A stretch of DNA of 64,000 nt from Microbacterium thalassium (lineage in GTDB: Bacteria > Actinomycetota > Actinomycetes > Actinomycetales > Microbacteriaceae): assembly GCF_014208045.1 (NCBI RefSeq), contig NZ_JACHML010000001.1, forward strand, positions 2,914,001-2,978,000. Reading direction: 5' to 3'. Shown one piece after another: positions 1 through 8,173 of the stretch (position 1 is the stretch's first letter; each line of letters opens with the position of its first letter). The position numbers and the translations under genes are program-made. The notes under the pieces are model-generated. The model did not search any database. It was not told the origin of the DNA and saw only the letters and a list, made by a program, of their open reading frames with translations.

Positions 1-1
1 G

Positions 2-859
2 CTCCGCCCCATCCGCCACCTCAGAGAGGCGGCGAGCGCCATCACGCTCGACGACCTCTCGCCGAGGCTGCACGCGCACGGCGACGACGACATCGCAGAC
101 CTGTCGCGCACCGTGAACTCCATGCTCGACCGTCTCGAGGACTCCGTGGACGGCCAGCGTCAGCTGCTGGACGACGTGCGGCACGAGCTGAAGACGCCGA
201 TCACCATCGTGCGCGGCCACCTCGAGCTGATGGATCCCGCCGACGCCTCCGATGTCGCCGCCACGCGCGACATCGGCATCGCCGAGCTCGACCGCATGTC
301 GCGCCTCGTGGCCGACATCGACCTGCTCGCGGCGGCCGAGGACGACGCGTACACGATGGCAGAGGTGGACCTCGGCTCGCTCACCGCCCGCGTCGGCGAG
401 CTCGTGACCGTGATCCCGGGGCATCGCTGGACCATCGAGAGCGCGGCGCAGGGCGTCGTGCCGGGCGACGCCGATCGTCTGCTCCAGGCGTGGCTGCAGC
501 TCGCCGACAACGCCGCGAAATACACGCCTCGCGGCGCGCCGATCGAGATCGGCAGCGCGCTCGACGACGTCGGCGCGAGCCTGTGGGTGCGCGACCACGG
601 CCCCGGCATCCCGCCGGCCGCGCGCTTCAGCATCTTCCGGCGGTTCGACCGTGCCGACACGCGACGTGAGGTGGGCGGCTCCGGGCTCGGCCTGGCGATC
701 GTGGACGCGATCGTGCGGACCCACGGCGGCGCGTGCCGCATCACCGACACCCCGGGGGGCGGCGCGACGTTCACGATCCACCTGCCGGGCTTCGCCGAGA
801 GCGTGTCCGGGCCGGTGAGCGCCGGCGACGTCGTCCTCCAGCGGAAGGCATCCGAGTGA
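2..859 (+). CDS. Sensor histidine kinase, 5' end cut off by window
   Basis: This is the C-terminal part of a membrane sensor kinase; the reading frame is open to the left edge, so the sensor and membrane part lie outside the window. The first codons (RPIRHLREAAS) read as the end of a HAMP linker. Next come the dimerisation/phosphoacceptor box (VRHELKTPI, with the phosphorylated His), the N box (ADNAAKYTP), and the ATP-lid motifs DHGPGIP and GGSGLGLAIV. It should autophosphorylate and pass phosphate to the response regulator that follows. The stop codon overlaps the regulator's GTG start (GTGA), which implies translational coupling. The signal sensed cannot be inferred from what is visible. 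Confidence 0.93.
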   Translation, partial: LRPIRHLREAASAITLDDLSPRLHAHGDDDIADLSRTVNSMLDRLEDSVDGQRQLLDDVRHELKTPITIVRGHLELMDPADASDVAATRDIGIAELDRMSRLVADIDLLAAAEDDAYTMAEVDLGSLTARVGELVTVIPGHRWTIESAAQGVVPGDADRLLQAWLQLADNAAKYTPRGAPIEIGSALDDVGASLWVRDHGPGIPPAARFSIFRRFDRADTRREVGGSGLGLAIVDAIVRTHGGACRITDTPGGGATFTIHLPGFAESVSGPVSAGDVVLQRKASE

Positions 860-1512
860 CCCGCATCCTCATCGTCGAAGACGAACCGCGCATCGCCGCC
901 TTCGTCGCCCGCGGTCTCCAGCACGCCGGCTACGAGACCCGGACCGTCGAGGACGGTGCCGAGGGGCTCCGACTCGCGCTCGCCGGCGGCGCGGACCTGG
1001 TTCTGCTCGACGTCGGGCTGCCGACGCTGGACGGCTTCGACGTGCTGCGCCGCATCCGCTCCGCCGGCAGCGCGCTGCCGGTCATCATGCTCACGGCGCG
1101 CACGAGCACGCGCGACACCGTGGCGGGGCTGGATGCGGGCGCGAACGACTACATCCCGAAACCCTTCACGGTGGAGGAGCTCCTCGCGCGCGTCCGGTCA
1201 CGGCTGCGCGAGCACGCGTCCACGCCCGAGGTGACCCTCTCCCACGGCGGCGTCGTGCTCGACGTCCTCGCGCGCCGCGCGATCGTCGACGGCCGCGACG
1301 TCGAGCTGTCCTCGCGCGAGTTCGCGCTCGCCGAGCAGTTCATCCGCAACGCCGGGCACGTGCTCAGCCGCGACATGCTCCTCAGCCGCGTGTGGGGGCT
1401 GGACTTCGATCCGGGCTCGAACGTCGTCGACGTGTACGTGCGCTACCTGCGCGGCAAGCTCGGCGCCCACCGCATCGTCACGGTGCGGGGCGCCGGCTAC
1501 CGCTGGGAGTGA
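856..1512 (+). CDS. OmpR-family response regulator
   Basis: A 218-aa DNA-binding regulator paired with the kinase before it. The receiver domain occupies about residues 3-115, with acidic residues near 9-10, phosphoacceptor Asp52 in LLDVGLP, Thr80 and Lys102 in the IPKPF loop. A winged-helix OmpR/PhoB DNA-binding domain follows (about 125-218), ending in VRGAGYRWE, which is typical of the family. The GTG at 856 overlaps the kinase stop. A perfect GC hairpin lies just downstream. Target genes are unknown; the divergent or nearby membrane protein at 1588-2190 is only a positional candidate. Confidence 0.93.
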   Translation: MTRILIVEDEPRIAAFVARGLQHAGYETRTVEDGAEGLRLALAGGADLVLLDVGLPTLDGFDVLRRIRSAGSALPVIMLTARTSTRDTVAGLDAGANDYIPKPFTVEELLARVRSRLREHASTPEVTLSHGGVVLDVLARRAIVDGRDVELSSREFALAEQFIRNAGHVLSRDMLLSRVWGLDFDPGSNVVDVYVRYLRGKLGAHRIVTVRGAGYRWE

Positions 1513-1527
1513 GACCGGAACAGAAGC

Positions 1528-1557
1528 GGCCCCCGGTGCTGGGGGACACCGGGGGCC
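1528..1557. terminator. Bidirectional terminator hairpin
   Basis: A perfect 11-bp inverted repeat (GGCCCCCGGTG / CACCGGGGGCC) with an 8-nt loop sits between two convergent genes. There is no clear U tract, as is common in high-GC actinobacteria. Confidence 0.7.
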
Positions 1558-1587
1558 AGGCGGCCGGCTTGGGGAGATCCGGCCTCA

Positions 1588-2190
1588 TCAATCGCGACGG
1601 TCTGGGGAATCGCGCGATTGGTCTGCGCCGTCGCCGGATCCGCGGTCCCAGGACCAGTCGGAAGAGCCGGTGACGGAAGTCTGCGATGACGTCCAGCCCG
1701 AGTGGACGTCCTCCGCGTCTGCGGCGTCGGAGCCTGCGCGCAGACGCTCGATGTTGTCGAGCCAGCGCTCGATGCGCGCGCTGCTCCAGTCGTGCTCCTC
1801 GGCCCAGGCGCGCAGGGTCGCCGCGTCCCACGCGCTCATCTGGCTGTCGTCGGGCACGACGGTGACCTCGATGGGAGAGGGCGCCGCGACCGTCTCGGAG
1901 GGATCCGCCACCGGGGCGGCGGGCTCGGCGGTCTCGGGCTCTTCGGGCTCCGGCTCGGGGGTCGGCGGGACCTCGGGCGTCGGCACCGCCGGCGTGGCGT
2001 CGGGGACGACGATCCCGGCGTGACCGAGGGCGTCGCCGGGCGAGTCCTCGAGCGCGGCTGTGTTCGTCATCGCGACGGCGATCACCAGCGCGGCGCTCGC
2101 CGTCACGATGGCTGCGCCCCCGAGGGCGTACCGTCGCCGACCGTCCACGCGCTTCCCTTCACCGCGCGCCGGTGCGCGCAACCCATCCAT
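1588..2190 (-). CDS. Single-pass membrane protein, unknown function
   Basis: A 200-aa protein I do not recognise. It has a short basic N-terminus, one hydrophobic segment (about residues 20-40, ALGGAAIVTASAALVIAVA), then a Pro/Glu/Thr-rich stretch with PTPEPEPEEPE that looks like an extracytoplasmic spacer. After that comes a small aromatic, probably helical block (AWAEEHDWSSARIERWLDNI) and a Ser/Asp-rich tail. I chose the ATG at 2190, just before the basic-plus-hydrophobic segment; an upstream ATG at 2238 would add 16 residues. No good ribosome-binding site precedes either. It converges on the two-component system across a shared hairpin. Confidence 0.6.
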   Translation of the reverse strand: MDGLRAPARGEGKRVDGRRRYALGGAAIVTASAALVIAVAMTNTAALEDSPGDALGHAGIVVPDATPAVPTPEVPPTPEPEPEEPETAEPAAPVADPSETVAAPSPIEVTVVPDDSQMSAWDAATLRAWAEEHDWSSARIERWLDNIERLRAGSDAADAEDVHSGWTSSQTSVTGSSDWSWDRGSGDGADQSRDSPDRRD

Positions 2191-2220
2191 GGTGACAGAC
2201 GTTTCGGCCCTCCCCCGACC

Positions 2221-2240
2221 GGATGAGAAGGCTCTCATCC
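2221..2240. promoter_or_regulatory. Palindrome upstream of 1588-2190 gene
   Basis: GGATGAGA-AGGC-TCTCATCC is a perfect 8-bp inverted repeat 31 bp before the chosen ATG of the membrane-protein gene. It could be an operator or a leader hairpin; no family assignment is possible. Confidence 0.4.
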
Positions 2241-2299
2241 CAGGACGACGATGGACGTCGTCAGCACCCCCGAGCGCCGCGTCCACGCGGGCATGACGA

Positions 2300-2326
2300 G
2301 GGGCCGGGATGCGGCATCCCGGCCCC
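2300..2326 (-). terminator. Terminator hairpin after PIN-PhoH gene
   Basis: A 12-bp perfect stem (GGGGCCGGGATG / CATCCCGGCCCC) with a 3-nt loop, 12 nt past the stop of the PhoH gene on the minus strand. Confidence 0.65.
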
Positions 2327-2337
2327 CTGGTCCGATC

Positions 2338-3696
2338 TCAGGCGAGTTCGCCGGCCTCGAGCAGGTCGGTCACGAGCGCCGCGATCGCCGAGCGCTCCGA
2401 GCGGGTCAGCGTGACGTGGCCGAAGAGCCCGTGCCCCTTGAGCGTCTCGATGACCGAGGCGACGCCGTCGTGACGTCCGACGCGCAGATTGTCGCGCTGG
2501 CCGACGTCGTGGGTCAGCACGACCCGCGAGTTCTGCCCGATGCGGCTGAGCACCGTCAGCAGCACGTTGCGCTCGAGCGACTGGGCCTCGTCGACGATCA
2601 CGAAGGAGTCGTGCAGCGACCGGCCGCGGATGTGGGTGAGCGGCAGCACCTCCAGCAGCCCCCGCTCGATGACCTCGTCGAGCACGTTGGCCGACACGAC
2701 GCTGCCGAGGGTGTCGTACACGGCCTGACCCCACGGGTTCATCTTCTCCTGCTGGTCTCCGGGCAGGTAGCCGAGCTCCTGGCCGCCGACGGCGAACAGC
2801 GGGCGGAAGACGATGATCTTCTTCTGCTGCTGACGCTCCAGCACCGCTTCGAGTCCGGCGCACAGGGCCAGCGCCGACTTGCCGGTTCCGGCGCGTCCGC
2901 CCAGCGACACGATGCCGACGTCGGGATCCAGCAGCAGATCGATCGCGATGCGCTGCTCGGCCGAGCGGCCGTGCAGACCGAAGACCTCGCGGTCCCCGCG
3001 CACGAGACGGTAGTCGCTGTCGCCCGTCACGCGCCCCAGGGCGGACCCGCGCTCGGAGTGGATGATCAGTCCGGTGTTGACCGGCAGCCCGCGGACGTCG
3101 TCGCTGGCCCCCACCTCGGTCTCGTAGAGGTCGCTGATCTCGTCGCCGGACACGTCGATCGCGGCGATGCCCGTCCACCCCGAGTCCACCGCCTGCTCGG
3201 CGAGGTACTCCTCGGCGTTGATGCCGATCGAGGCGGCCTTCACGCGCATCGGCAGGTCCTTCGAGACCACGGTGACATCGTGGCCGTCGTTCGCGAGGTT
3301 CATCGCGACGGCGAGGATGCGACTGTCGTTGTCGCCCAGGCGCATGCCGTCGGGCAGCACCGTGGCGTCGGTGTTGGTCAGTTCGACGCGCAGCGTGCCG
3401 TCGGCGCCGACGGGGACCGGGAAGTCCAGCCGGCCGTGCTCGATGCGCAGTTCGTCCAGGTGGCGCAGGGCCTGCCGGGCGAAGTAGCCGATCTCGGGGT
3501 CGTGGCGCTTGCCCTCGAGCTCGGTGATCACCACGACGGGGATCACGACGTTGTGTTCTGCGAACCGGAAGAACGCGCGCGGATCGCTCAACAGGACCGA
3601 GGTGTCCAGAACGAAGGTCATCAGCTGGATGCCCTGCTCGTCCACCTCCTCCTCGAGGCTCCGGCTGCGCTGATCCTGTGGTGCTCCTATGGTCAC
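2338..3696 (-). CDS. PIN-domain PhoH-family ATPase (PhoH2 type)
   Basis: A 452-aa fusion of an N-terminal PIN nuclease domain and a C-terminal PhoH ATPase. The PIN part starts with [11 protein letters not shown] and carries acidic residues in ELEGKRHD and GDNDSRIL. The PhoH part has Walker A (GGRAGTGKS) and Walker B (FVIVDEAQS), as in superfamily 1 helicases. Actinobacterial PhoH2 proteins are described as RNA helicase/ribonucleases. The start is uncertain: I prefer GTG at 3696 because GGGAG lies 6 nt upstream. An ATG at 3753 would add 19 residues and an ATG at 3621 would leave the PIN domain intact. A small hairpin (3711-3727) lies just before the preferred start. Confidence 0.88.
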   Translation of the reverse strand: MTIGAPQDQRSRSLEEEVDEQGIQLMTFVLDTSVLLSDPRAFFRFAEHNVVIPVVVITELEGKRHDPEIGYFARQALRHLDELRIEHGRLDFPVPVGADGTLRVELTNTDATVLPDGMRLGDNDSRILAVAMNLANDGHDVTVVSKDLPMRVKAASIGINAEEYLAEQAVDSGWTGIAAIDVSGDEISDLYETEVGASDDVRGLPVNTGLIIHSERGSALGRVTGDSDYRLVRGDREVFGLHGRSAEQRIAIDLLLDPDVGIVSLGGRAGTGKSALALCAGLEAVLERQQQKKIIVFRPLFAVGGQELGYLPGDQQEKMNPWGQAVYDTLGSVVSANVLDEVIERGLLEVLPLTHIRGRSLHDSFVIVDEAQSLERNVLLTVLSRIGQNSRVVLTHDVGQRDNLRVGRHDGVASVIETLKGHGLFGHVTLTRSERSAIAALVTDLLEAGELA

Positions 3697-3710
3697 AACC
3701 CACTCCCGCC

Positions 3711-3727
3711 CCGGGTGGATCACCCGG
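3711..3727 (-). other. Leader hairpin before PhoH2 start
   Basis: A perfect 7-bp repeat CCGGGTG-GAT-CACCCGG lies 15 nt upstream of the preferred GTG start of the PhoH2 gene. It would be in the mRNA leader and could affect translation, but it would be coding if the upstream ATG is used. Confidence 0.35.
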
Positions 3728-3902
3728 TCAGTCTCGAGTCGACCATGGGCCACGAGTCGCGATCCGTGAGGCCGACTCGACCGGGCGCCTTGCCCGATGT
3801 CTTGAAGCTACGACGCCGAGGGCCTCCGTAGGCTTCCGACACGCGGCAGGTCGGTTACGGTCCGGTTAACGGGATCCGGCGGCCGGGCGTCCGGCAGGCG
3901 GC

Positions 3903-5015
3903 TCACCACACGCGCGCGGACGCGAACGCCGCCAGGGCGTCGCCGAACAGCCGCAGGGTGCTCGCGCCGGTGCCGACGTGCGGCGCGACGCGCACCAGCC
4001 CCGAGCGGACGGTGACGGCCAGACCGTGGTTCGCCAGCGATGCGGCCAGCGGCGCGGCGTCCTGGGGCGCCGGCGCGAGCGTGACGATGCCCGCGCGCTG
4101 GGCGGCCTCACGCGGAGTGATCACGGGCACCTCGTAGCGGTCGGCGATGTGGATGACATCGCCGGTGCGCGCCGCCAGCTCGTCCTCGATCTCGGCGACG
4201 CCGACCTCGACGATGGGGCGCAGCGCCGCGGCGAGGCGCGCGGCGGCCAGCGCGTCGGGCTTCGAGACCGTGAAGGCGTGCGCCGACGACGACGGCTGCG
4301 GCACGACGTCCACCGGAAGGTCGCCGTCGACGCCCGCGAAGCCCGACAGCACGGGGGCGATGCGCTCGAGCGCGCGCTCGCCGAACCACGCGAAGCCGGT
4401 GCCGCGCCCGGCGCGCACCCACTTGTAGCCGTTGCCGCACACGACGTCCGCGGCGGTCCAGTCCGCCTCGATGACGCCGAATGCCTGGATCGCGTCGACG
4501 ATGAGCAGTCGGTCGCCGATGACCTCGCGCAGCGCCGTGAGGTCGGCGCGGTAGCCCGTGCGGAAGTCGACCAGGCTCACCGCCAGCGCGCGCGTGTCGT
4601 CGGTGAGGGCGTCGCGGACGACATCCGGGGTCACCATGCCGTCGGCGGGCTCCATCCACTGCACCTGGAGCGAGCCGAGGGCGTCCGCCGCCCGCGTGGC
4701 GCCGACGGTGAGGCTGGGGTACTCCGCTCGCGAGACGAGCAGTCCTCCCGCCACGCCGTACAGCGCCTGCATCAGCCCGTACGTCGTCGACGGCTGCAGC
4801 ACGACCTGGTCGGACTCGACGTCCATGACCTGGGCCACCAGCTCGCGTGCTTCGCGGACGTTGTCGGCGACGAGGCCGATGCTGGTCGGACGACCCGAGC
4901 CCAGCAGCTCGGTGTCGGCGTTCACCTCGCTGCGCACCGCCGGTGCGAGGGGGCCGAACGCCGCCCAGTCGAGGTATCCGGGCTCACCGTCGAACGAATC
5001 GAGGAACGTCTCCAT
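3903..5015 (-). CDS. PLP-dependent class V aminotransferase family protein
   Basis: A 370-aa enzyme of the class V aminotransferase/cysteine desulfurase fold. Visible marks are the cofactor-binding Asp in LLIVDAIQAFG and the lysine region VCGNGYKWVRAGRGTGF, where Lys should form the PLP aldimine. The N-terminal segment (LDWAAFGPLAP) resembles the substrate-entry part of this family. The substrate is unknown. I chose ATG 5015; GTG codons at 5024 and 5030 are alternatives and none has a strong ribosome-binding site. It lies 77 bp downstream of the prenyltransferase on the same strand. Confidence 0.8.
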   Translation of the reverse strand: METFLDSFDGEPGYLDWAAFGPLAPAVRSEVNADTELLGSGRPTSIGLVADNVREARELVAQVMDVESDQVVLQPSTTYGLMQALYGVAGGLLVSRAEYPSLTVGATRAADALGSLQVQWMEPADGMVTPDVVRDALTDDTRALAVSLVDFRTGYRADLTALREVIGDRLLIVDAIQAFGVIEADWTAADVVCGNGYKWVRAGRGTGFAWFGERALERIAPVLSGFAGVDGDLPVDVVPQPSSSAHAFTVSKPDALAAARLAAALRPIVEVGVAEIEDELAARTGDVIHIADRYEVPVITPREAAQRAGIVTLAPAPQDAAPLAASLANHGLAVTVRSGLVRVAPHVGTGASTLRLFGDALAAFASARVW

Positions 5016-5092
5016 ATCCGCCACGGTCACATTCTGGCACGCGCGACGCGCCGCGCGCGGGGGCCGAAGGACCCGCCCGCGGGAAGCGCTCG

Positions 5093-5878
5093 CTAGCCGC
5101 CGTACCGGCGGTCGCGCGTGGCGTAGTCGCGGATCGCCCGAAGGAAGTCCACTTCGCGCAGGTCCGGCCCGAGCGCCTCGACGAAGTAGAACTCCGAGTG
5201 CGCGCTCTGCCAGAGCAGGAAGTCGCTCAGGCGCTGCTCGCCCGACGTGCGGATCACCAGATCCGGATCGGGCAGGCCGCCCGTGTACAGGTGCTCGCCG
5301 ATCTGCTCGGGGGTGAGGTTCTCGGCGAGCTCTTCGAGCGAGCCGCCGACGCCGCCGTGTTCGGCGATGATGCTGCGCACCGCGTCGACGATCTCGCCGC
5401 GCCCGCCGTACGCCACGGCGAGGTTGACGTGCAGCCCCGTATGCCCGGTGGTCCGCTGCTCGGCGGCGGCGAGGACGGCGGCCAGGTCCGCGGGAAGCAG
5501 ATCCGCGCGCCCGACGTGCTGGATGCGCCAGTCGCGCTCGCGCGAGAGCTCGTCGGCGAGATCGGCGATGATGCCGAGCAGATCGGCGAGCTCCCCGGTG
5601 TCGCGCTTGGACAGGTTGTCGGTGGACAGCAGGTACAGCGACACGACCTTGATCCCCAGCTCGTCGCACCAGCGGAGGAACTCGCGCATCTTCGCCGCTC
5701 CGGCGCGGTGGCCGTGGGCGGCGGTGTCGTACCCGAGCTGACGCGCCCAGCGGCGGTTGCCGTCGATCATCATCGCGACATGGTGCGGGACGTCCTCAGG
5801 TCGCAGCTCACGCCGCAGTCGGCCGATGTAGAGGCGATAGAGGGGGCCTCTCCCCTCGTTCGATGACGCGTGCACCAC
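5093..5878 (-). CDS. uppS: Cis-prenyltransferase (isoprenyl diphosphate synthase)
   Basis: A 261-aa Z-type prenyltransferase that adds isopentenyl units with cis geometry to make polyprenyl diphosphate carriers or their short precursor for the cell envelope. The diphosphate-binding motif is clear (HVAMMIDGNRRWAR), followed by the HGHRAG helix, SLYLLSTDN, and the C-terminal signature DLVIRTSGEQRLSDF...HSEFYF. The GTG at 5878 is chosen because no ATG/GTG/TTG lies further up in frame before an implausible N-terminus; GTG 5875 is adjacent. AGGAG lies 12 nt upstream, a long spacing. Pairing with a hemolysin III gene matches the M. tuberculosis Rv1085c-Rv1086 neighbourhood, where Rv1086 makes Z,E-farnesyl diphosphate. 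Confidence 0.93.
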   Translation of the reverse strand: MVHASSNEGRGPLYRLYIGRLRRELRPEDVPHHVAMMIDGNRRWARQLGYDTAAHGHRAGAAKMREFLRWCDELGIKVVSLYLLSTDNLSKRDTGELADLLGIIADLADELSRERDWRIQHVGRADLLPADLAAVLAAAEQRTTGHTGLHVNLAVAYGGRGEIVDAVRSIIAEHGGVGGSLEELAENLTPEQIGEHLYTGGLPDPDLVIRTSGEQRLSDFLLWQSAHSEFYFVEALGPDLREVDFLRAIRDYATRDRRYGG

Positions 5879-5918
5879 ACGAGTACGGTACTCCTCAGCG
5901 AGCGCGCTCGCGGGCTCC

Positions 5919-5946
5919 TGAGACTGGGTCTCATTTACAGTGAGAC
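5919..5946. promoter_or_regulatory. Three-arm TGAGAC/GTCTCA motif between divergent genes
   Basis: TGAGAC-N3-GTCTCA-N7-TGAGAC lies between the divergent prenyltransferase and hemolysin III genes. The last two arms extend to GGTCTCA-N7-TGAGACC. It looks like an operator able to form two alternative palindromes. Confidence 0.45.
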
Positions 5947-5980
5947 CGAGTATGTGCCTCCGGCGGCATGCGGGCGGGTC

Positions 5981-5986
5981 TAGCCT
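5981..5986 (+). promoter_or_regulatory. -10 element, leaderless start
   Basis: TAGCCT, then 6 nt, then the ATG of the hemolysin III gene; transcription is inferred to begin at the start codon. Confidence 0.55.
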
Positions 5987-5992
5987 GGGAGC

Positions 5993-6721
5993 ATGAGTCG
6001 ACGCAGCGGCCTTCCCGCCGCCCCCGAGGTCCCCGTCCTTCCCCTCATGGACGCGGCGGCCGCGGACGCGGCCGTCGAGATCAAGCCGAGCTGGCGCGGC
6101 TGGATCCACGCGGTGACCTTCCCGGTCGCCATCGCCGCCGGCATCGTGCTGATCGCGCTGGCCCAGGGCGGGCCCGCCAAGGCCGCCTCGGCGGTCTTCA
6201 TGGCGACGTCGCTGCTGCTGTTCGGCAACTCGGCCCTCTACCACCGCTTCAACTGGGGCCCCACGACCAAGGCGGTGCTCAAGCGCATCGACCACGCCAA
6301 CATCCTGCTGCTGATCGCCGGCACCTACACGCCGATCGCCGTGCTGGCCCTGCCGACGCAGAAGTCGATCGTCCTGCTGTCGCTGGTGTGGGGCGGCGCG
6401 ATCCTCGGCATCCTGTTCCGCGTGTTCTGGATCCACGCGCCCCGATGGCTGTACGTCGCGCTGTATCTCGTGCTCGGATGGGCCGCGGTGATGTACATCG
6501 TCGACCTCGTCATGGCCAACGTCGCCATGATGGTGCTCGTCGTCGTCGGCGGCCTGCTCTACACCGTCGGAGCGGTGGTCTACGCCCTCAAGCGCCCGAA
6601 CCCGTGGCCGGGCCACTTCGGCTTCCACGAGATCTTCCACGTGTGCACCGTCCTGGCGTTCCTGTGCCACTGGACGGCGTGCCTGCTCATCGCGCTGAAC
6701 CCCGCCTATCACGGCGGCTGA
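5993..6721 (+). CDS. Hemolysin III / PAQR-family membrane protein
   Basis: A 242-aa protein with seven predicted membrane segments. Family marks are HAVTFP at the start of the first segment, SALYHRF, the KRIDHAN motif, the GTYTP turn, and the C-terminal FHEIFHVCTV. The conserved Ser, Asp and His residues are those proposed as metal ligands in PAQR proteins. Members are also called TrhA and are linked to membrane-energy homeostasis in E. coli; haemolysis itself is not implied. It is transcribed away from the prenyltransferase from a -10 element only 6 nt before the ATG. Confidence 0.9.
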   Translation: MSRRSGLPAAPEVPVLPLMDAAAADAAVEIKPSWRGWIHAVTFPVAIAAGIVLIALAQGGPAKAASAVFMATSLLLFGNSALYHRFNWGPTTKAVLKRIDHANILLLIAGTYTPIAVLALPTQKSIVLLSLVWGGAILGILFRVFWIHAPRWLYVALYLVLGWAAVMYIVDLVMANVAMMVLVVVGGLLYTVGAVVYALKRPNPWPGHFGFHEIFHVCTVLAFLCHWTACLLIALNPAYHGG

Positions 6722-6736
6722 CGGCCGGGCGCTCCG

Positions 6737-6756
6737 GCCGCCGCGCGAACGGCGGC
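6737..6756. terminator. Possible bidirectional hairpin
   Basis: GCCGCCG / CGGCGGC with a 6-nt loop in the 45-bp gap between two convergent genes. It is short and has no U tract. Confidence 0.35.
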
Positions 6757-6766
6757 GATCCGCGGG

Positions 6767-7057
6767 TCAGTCGCGGTCGCGCGGCTCCCGGGGCGCTTCG
6801 CCGTCCTCGTCGACGCCCTCGGCGCCCTCGCTCTCGCGGCGCGCGGCCTCCTCGGCATCCAGCTCCTCGGCGATGTCGGCGCGCACACGCCCCCGACGGA
6901 TGCGCCGCAGCATGTCCCACACCAGCAGGATCACCGCGAGCGTGACGAAGACGATGATCGCGAAGCCCCACACGCCCGGCGTCACGAGATCGGGGTCGAC
7001 CTCGAGCGTCGGCGTGGGCGTGGATGCCGCGGTGGCGGCGGAGACGAGCAGGTGCAT
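6767..7057 (-). CDS. Small single-pass membrane protein
   Basis: A 96-aa protein with a short extracytoplasmic N-terminus, one membrane segment (about residues 28-50, WGFAIIVFVTLAVILLVW), a basic stop-transfer patch (RRIRRGR) and a long acidic C-terminal tail. GAGG sits about 5 nt before the ATG at 7057, which decides the start over an upstream ATG at 7099. Position between hemolysin III and the DUF4307 gene matches the small protein Rv1083 of M. tuberculosis. Function unknown. Confidence 0.75.
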   Translation of the reverse strand: MHLLVSAATAASTPTPTLEVDPDLVTPGVWGFAIIVFVTLAVILLVWDMLRRIRRGRVRADIAEELDAEEAARRESEGAEGVDEDGEAPREPRDRD

Positions 7058-7149
7058 GGTGTCCTCGATCGGGGCCGCACGCGCACGGGGGCGGCGCACG
7101 GCAGCGCGTAGGCTGGGGACTCCAGCCTAATGTTCGGATCGGACCCCGC

Positions 7150-7542
7150 ATGACGACCCCCGAGATGCTCGACGAACGCTACGGCCGCACGCGCCCGGCG
7201 ATGCCGCGGTGGGTCGTCGTGGCCGTCATCGTCGTCGCCGCCGTGGGCTTCGGGGCCGTCGGCTGGTCGATCTTCGCGGCGAACATCGACGCCGTCGACG
7301 CCGACACCACCGGATTCGAGGTCGTCGACGAGCACTCCGTGGCCGTCAGCTTCCAGTTCTCCGGGCCGGTCGGGCGCAGCATCGCGTGCGCCCTCGAAGC
7401 GCAGGACCGCGAGCACGGCGTCGTCGGCTGGAAGGTCGTGGAGTACCCGGCATCCGACCTCCCCGCCCGCGCCTTCCGCGAGGTCCTCGCCACCACCGGC
7501 GACGCCACGACGGGTTTGGTCAACTCCTGCTGGGTGACGTAA
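7150..7542 (+). CDS. DUF4307-family membrane protein
   Basis: A 130-aa protein with a cytoplasmic N-terminus (TTPEMLDERYGR), one membrane segment (about residues 20-43), and a small external domain with Cys residues in SIACALEAQDREHGVVGWK and NSCWV. These are the hallmarks of the actinobacterial DUF4307 family, normally next to greA, as here. Function unknown. Two -10 candidates (TAGGCT at 7109, TAATGT at 7128) precede it, the first overlapping a GGCTGG/CCAGCC hairpin at 7111-7127. A rho-independent terminator follows. Confidence 0.83.
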   Translation: MTTPEMLDERYGRTRPAMPRWVVVAVIVVAAVGFGAVGWSIFAANIDAVDADTTGFEVVDEHSVAVSFQFSGPVGRSIACALEAQDREHGVVGWKVVEYPASDLPARAFREVLATTGDATTGLVNSCWVT

Positions 7543-7565
7543 GGTATCGCCAACGACCTGACGAG

Positions 7566-7592
7566 ACGCCCTGGCGGGAGCCGGGGCGTTTT
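7566..7592 (+). terminator. Rho-independent terminator
   Basis: A 10-bp stem (ACGCCCTGGC / GCCGGGGCGT, one G-U pair) with a GGGA loop, followed by TTTT. It separates the DUF4307 gene from greA. Confidence 0.85.
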
Positions 7593-7648
7593 GATATCCG
7601 GGCCCCGGCCACGCCGCCTCGGCCCATCCGCAACCGAAGGAGACAGAC

Positions 7649-8140
7649 GTGTCCAACGACGCTCAGGTGACGTTCCTCACCCAGGACGCCTACGACCGGC
7701 TCGCCGCCGAGCTCGAGCACCTCTCCACGACCGGGCGCGACGAGATCGCCAAGCGCATCGAAGCGGCCCGCGAGGAGGGCGACCTCAAGGAGAACGGCGG
7801 GTATCACGCGGCCAAGGACGAGCAGGGCAAGCAGGAGGCGCGCATCCGCACGCTGCAGTCGCTGCTCAAGAACGCCACGGTCGGCGACGCCCCCGAGAGC
7901 ACGGGGACCGTGGAGCCCGGCACCGTCGTGACCGCCACGATCGCCGGCGGCGAAGAGGTGTTCCTGCTCGGCAACCGCGAGATCGGCAACGGCAGCGAAC
8001 TCGACGTGTACAGCGAGGCGAGCCCGCTGGGCGCCGCCATCCTCGGCCTCAAGGAGGGCGACGAGACGTCGTACACGGCCCCGAACGGCCGCTCCATCGC
8101 CGTCGAGATCATCAAGGTCGAGACCTACAACGGCCAGTGA
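7649..8140 (+). CDS. greA: Transcription elongation factor GreA
   Basis: A 163-aa factor that rescues backtracked RNA polymerase by stimulating transcript cleavage through its secondary channel. The N-terminal coiled coil (about residues 8-75) carries the acidic tip in REEGDLKENGGYHAAKD, and the FKBP-like C-terminal domain contains GNREIGNGSELDVYSEASPLG. The length is standard. The start is GTG at 7649 with a good GAAGGAG site 9 nt upstream. A strong hairpin follows, shared with the convergent ilvA. Confidence 0.97.
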   Translation: MSNDAQVTFLTQDAYDRLAAELEHLSTTGRDEIAKRIEAAREEGDLKENGGYHAAKDEQGKQEARIRTLQSLLKNATVGDAPESTGTVEPGTVVTATIAGGEEVFLLGNREIGNGSELDVYSEASPLGAAILGLKEGDETSYTAPNGRSIAVEIIKVETYNGQ

Positions 8141-8145
8141 CCTGT

Positions 8146-8171
8146 CCCCCGGGCGCGCGAGCGCCCGGGGG
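8146..8171. terminator. Bidirectional terminator hairpin
   Basis: A perfect 11-bp stem (CCCCCGGGCGC / GCGCCCGGGGG) with a GCGA loop, placed 5 nt after greA and 3 nt after ilvA on the other strand. Confidence 0.8.
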
Positions 8172-8173
8172 TC

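Noticed and set aside
2251..3831. A 526-codon plus-strand frame opposite the PhoH2 gene
   Set aside because: Low-complexity Arg/Asp/Gln-rich translation typical of an antisense shadow; the minus strand has full PIN and PhoH motifs.
3697..3902. Promoter or regulatory RNA in the 206-bp gap between the PhoH2 and aminotransferase genes
   Set aside because: Apart from the small hairpin at 3711-3727 only a weak TAGCTT (3805-3810, minus strand) was seen, without a matching -35.
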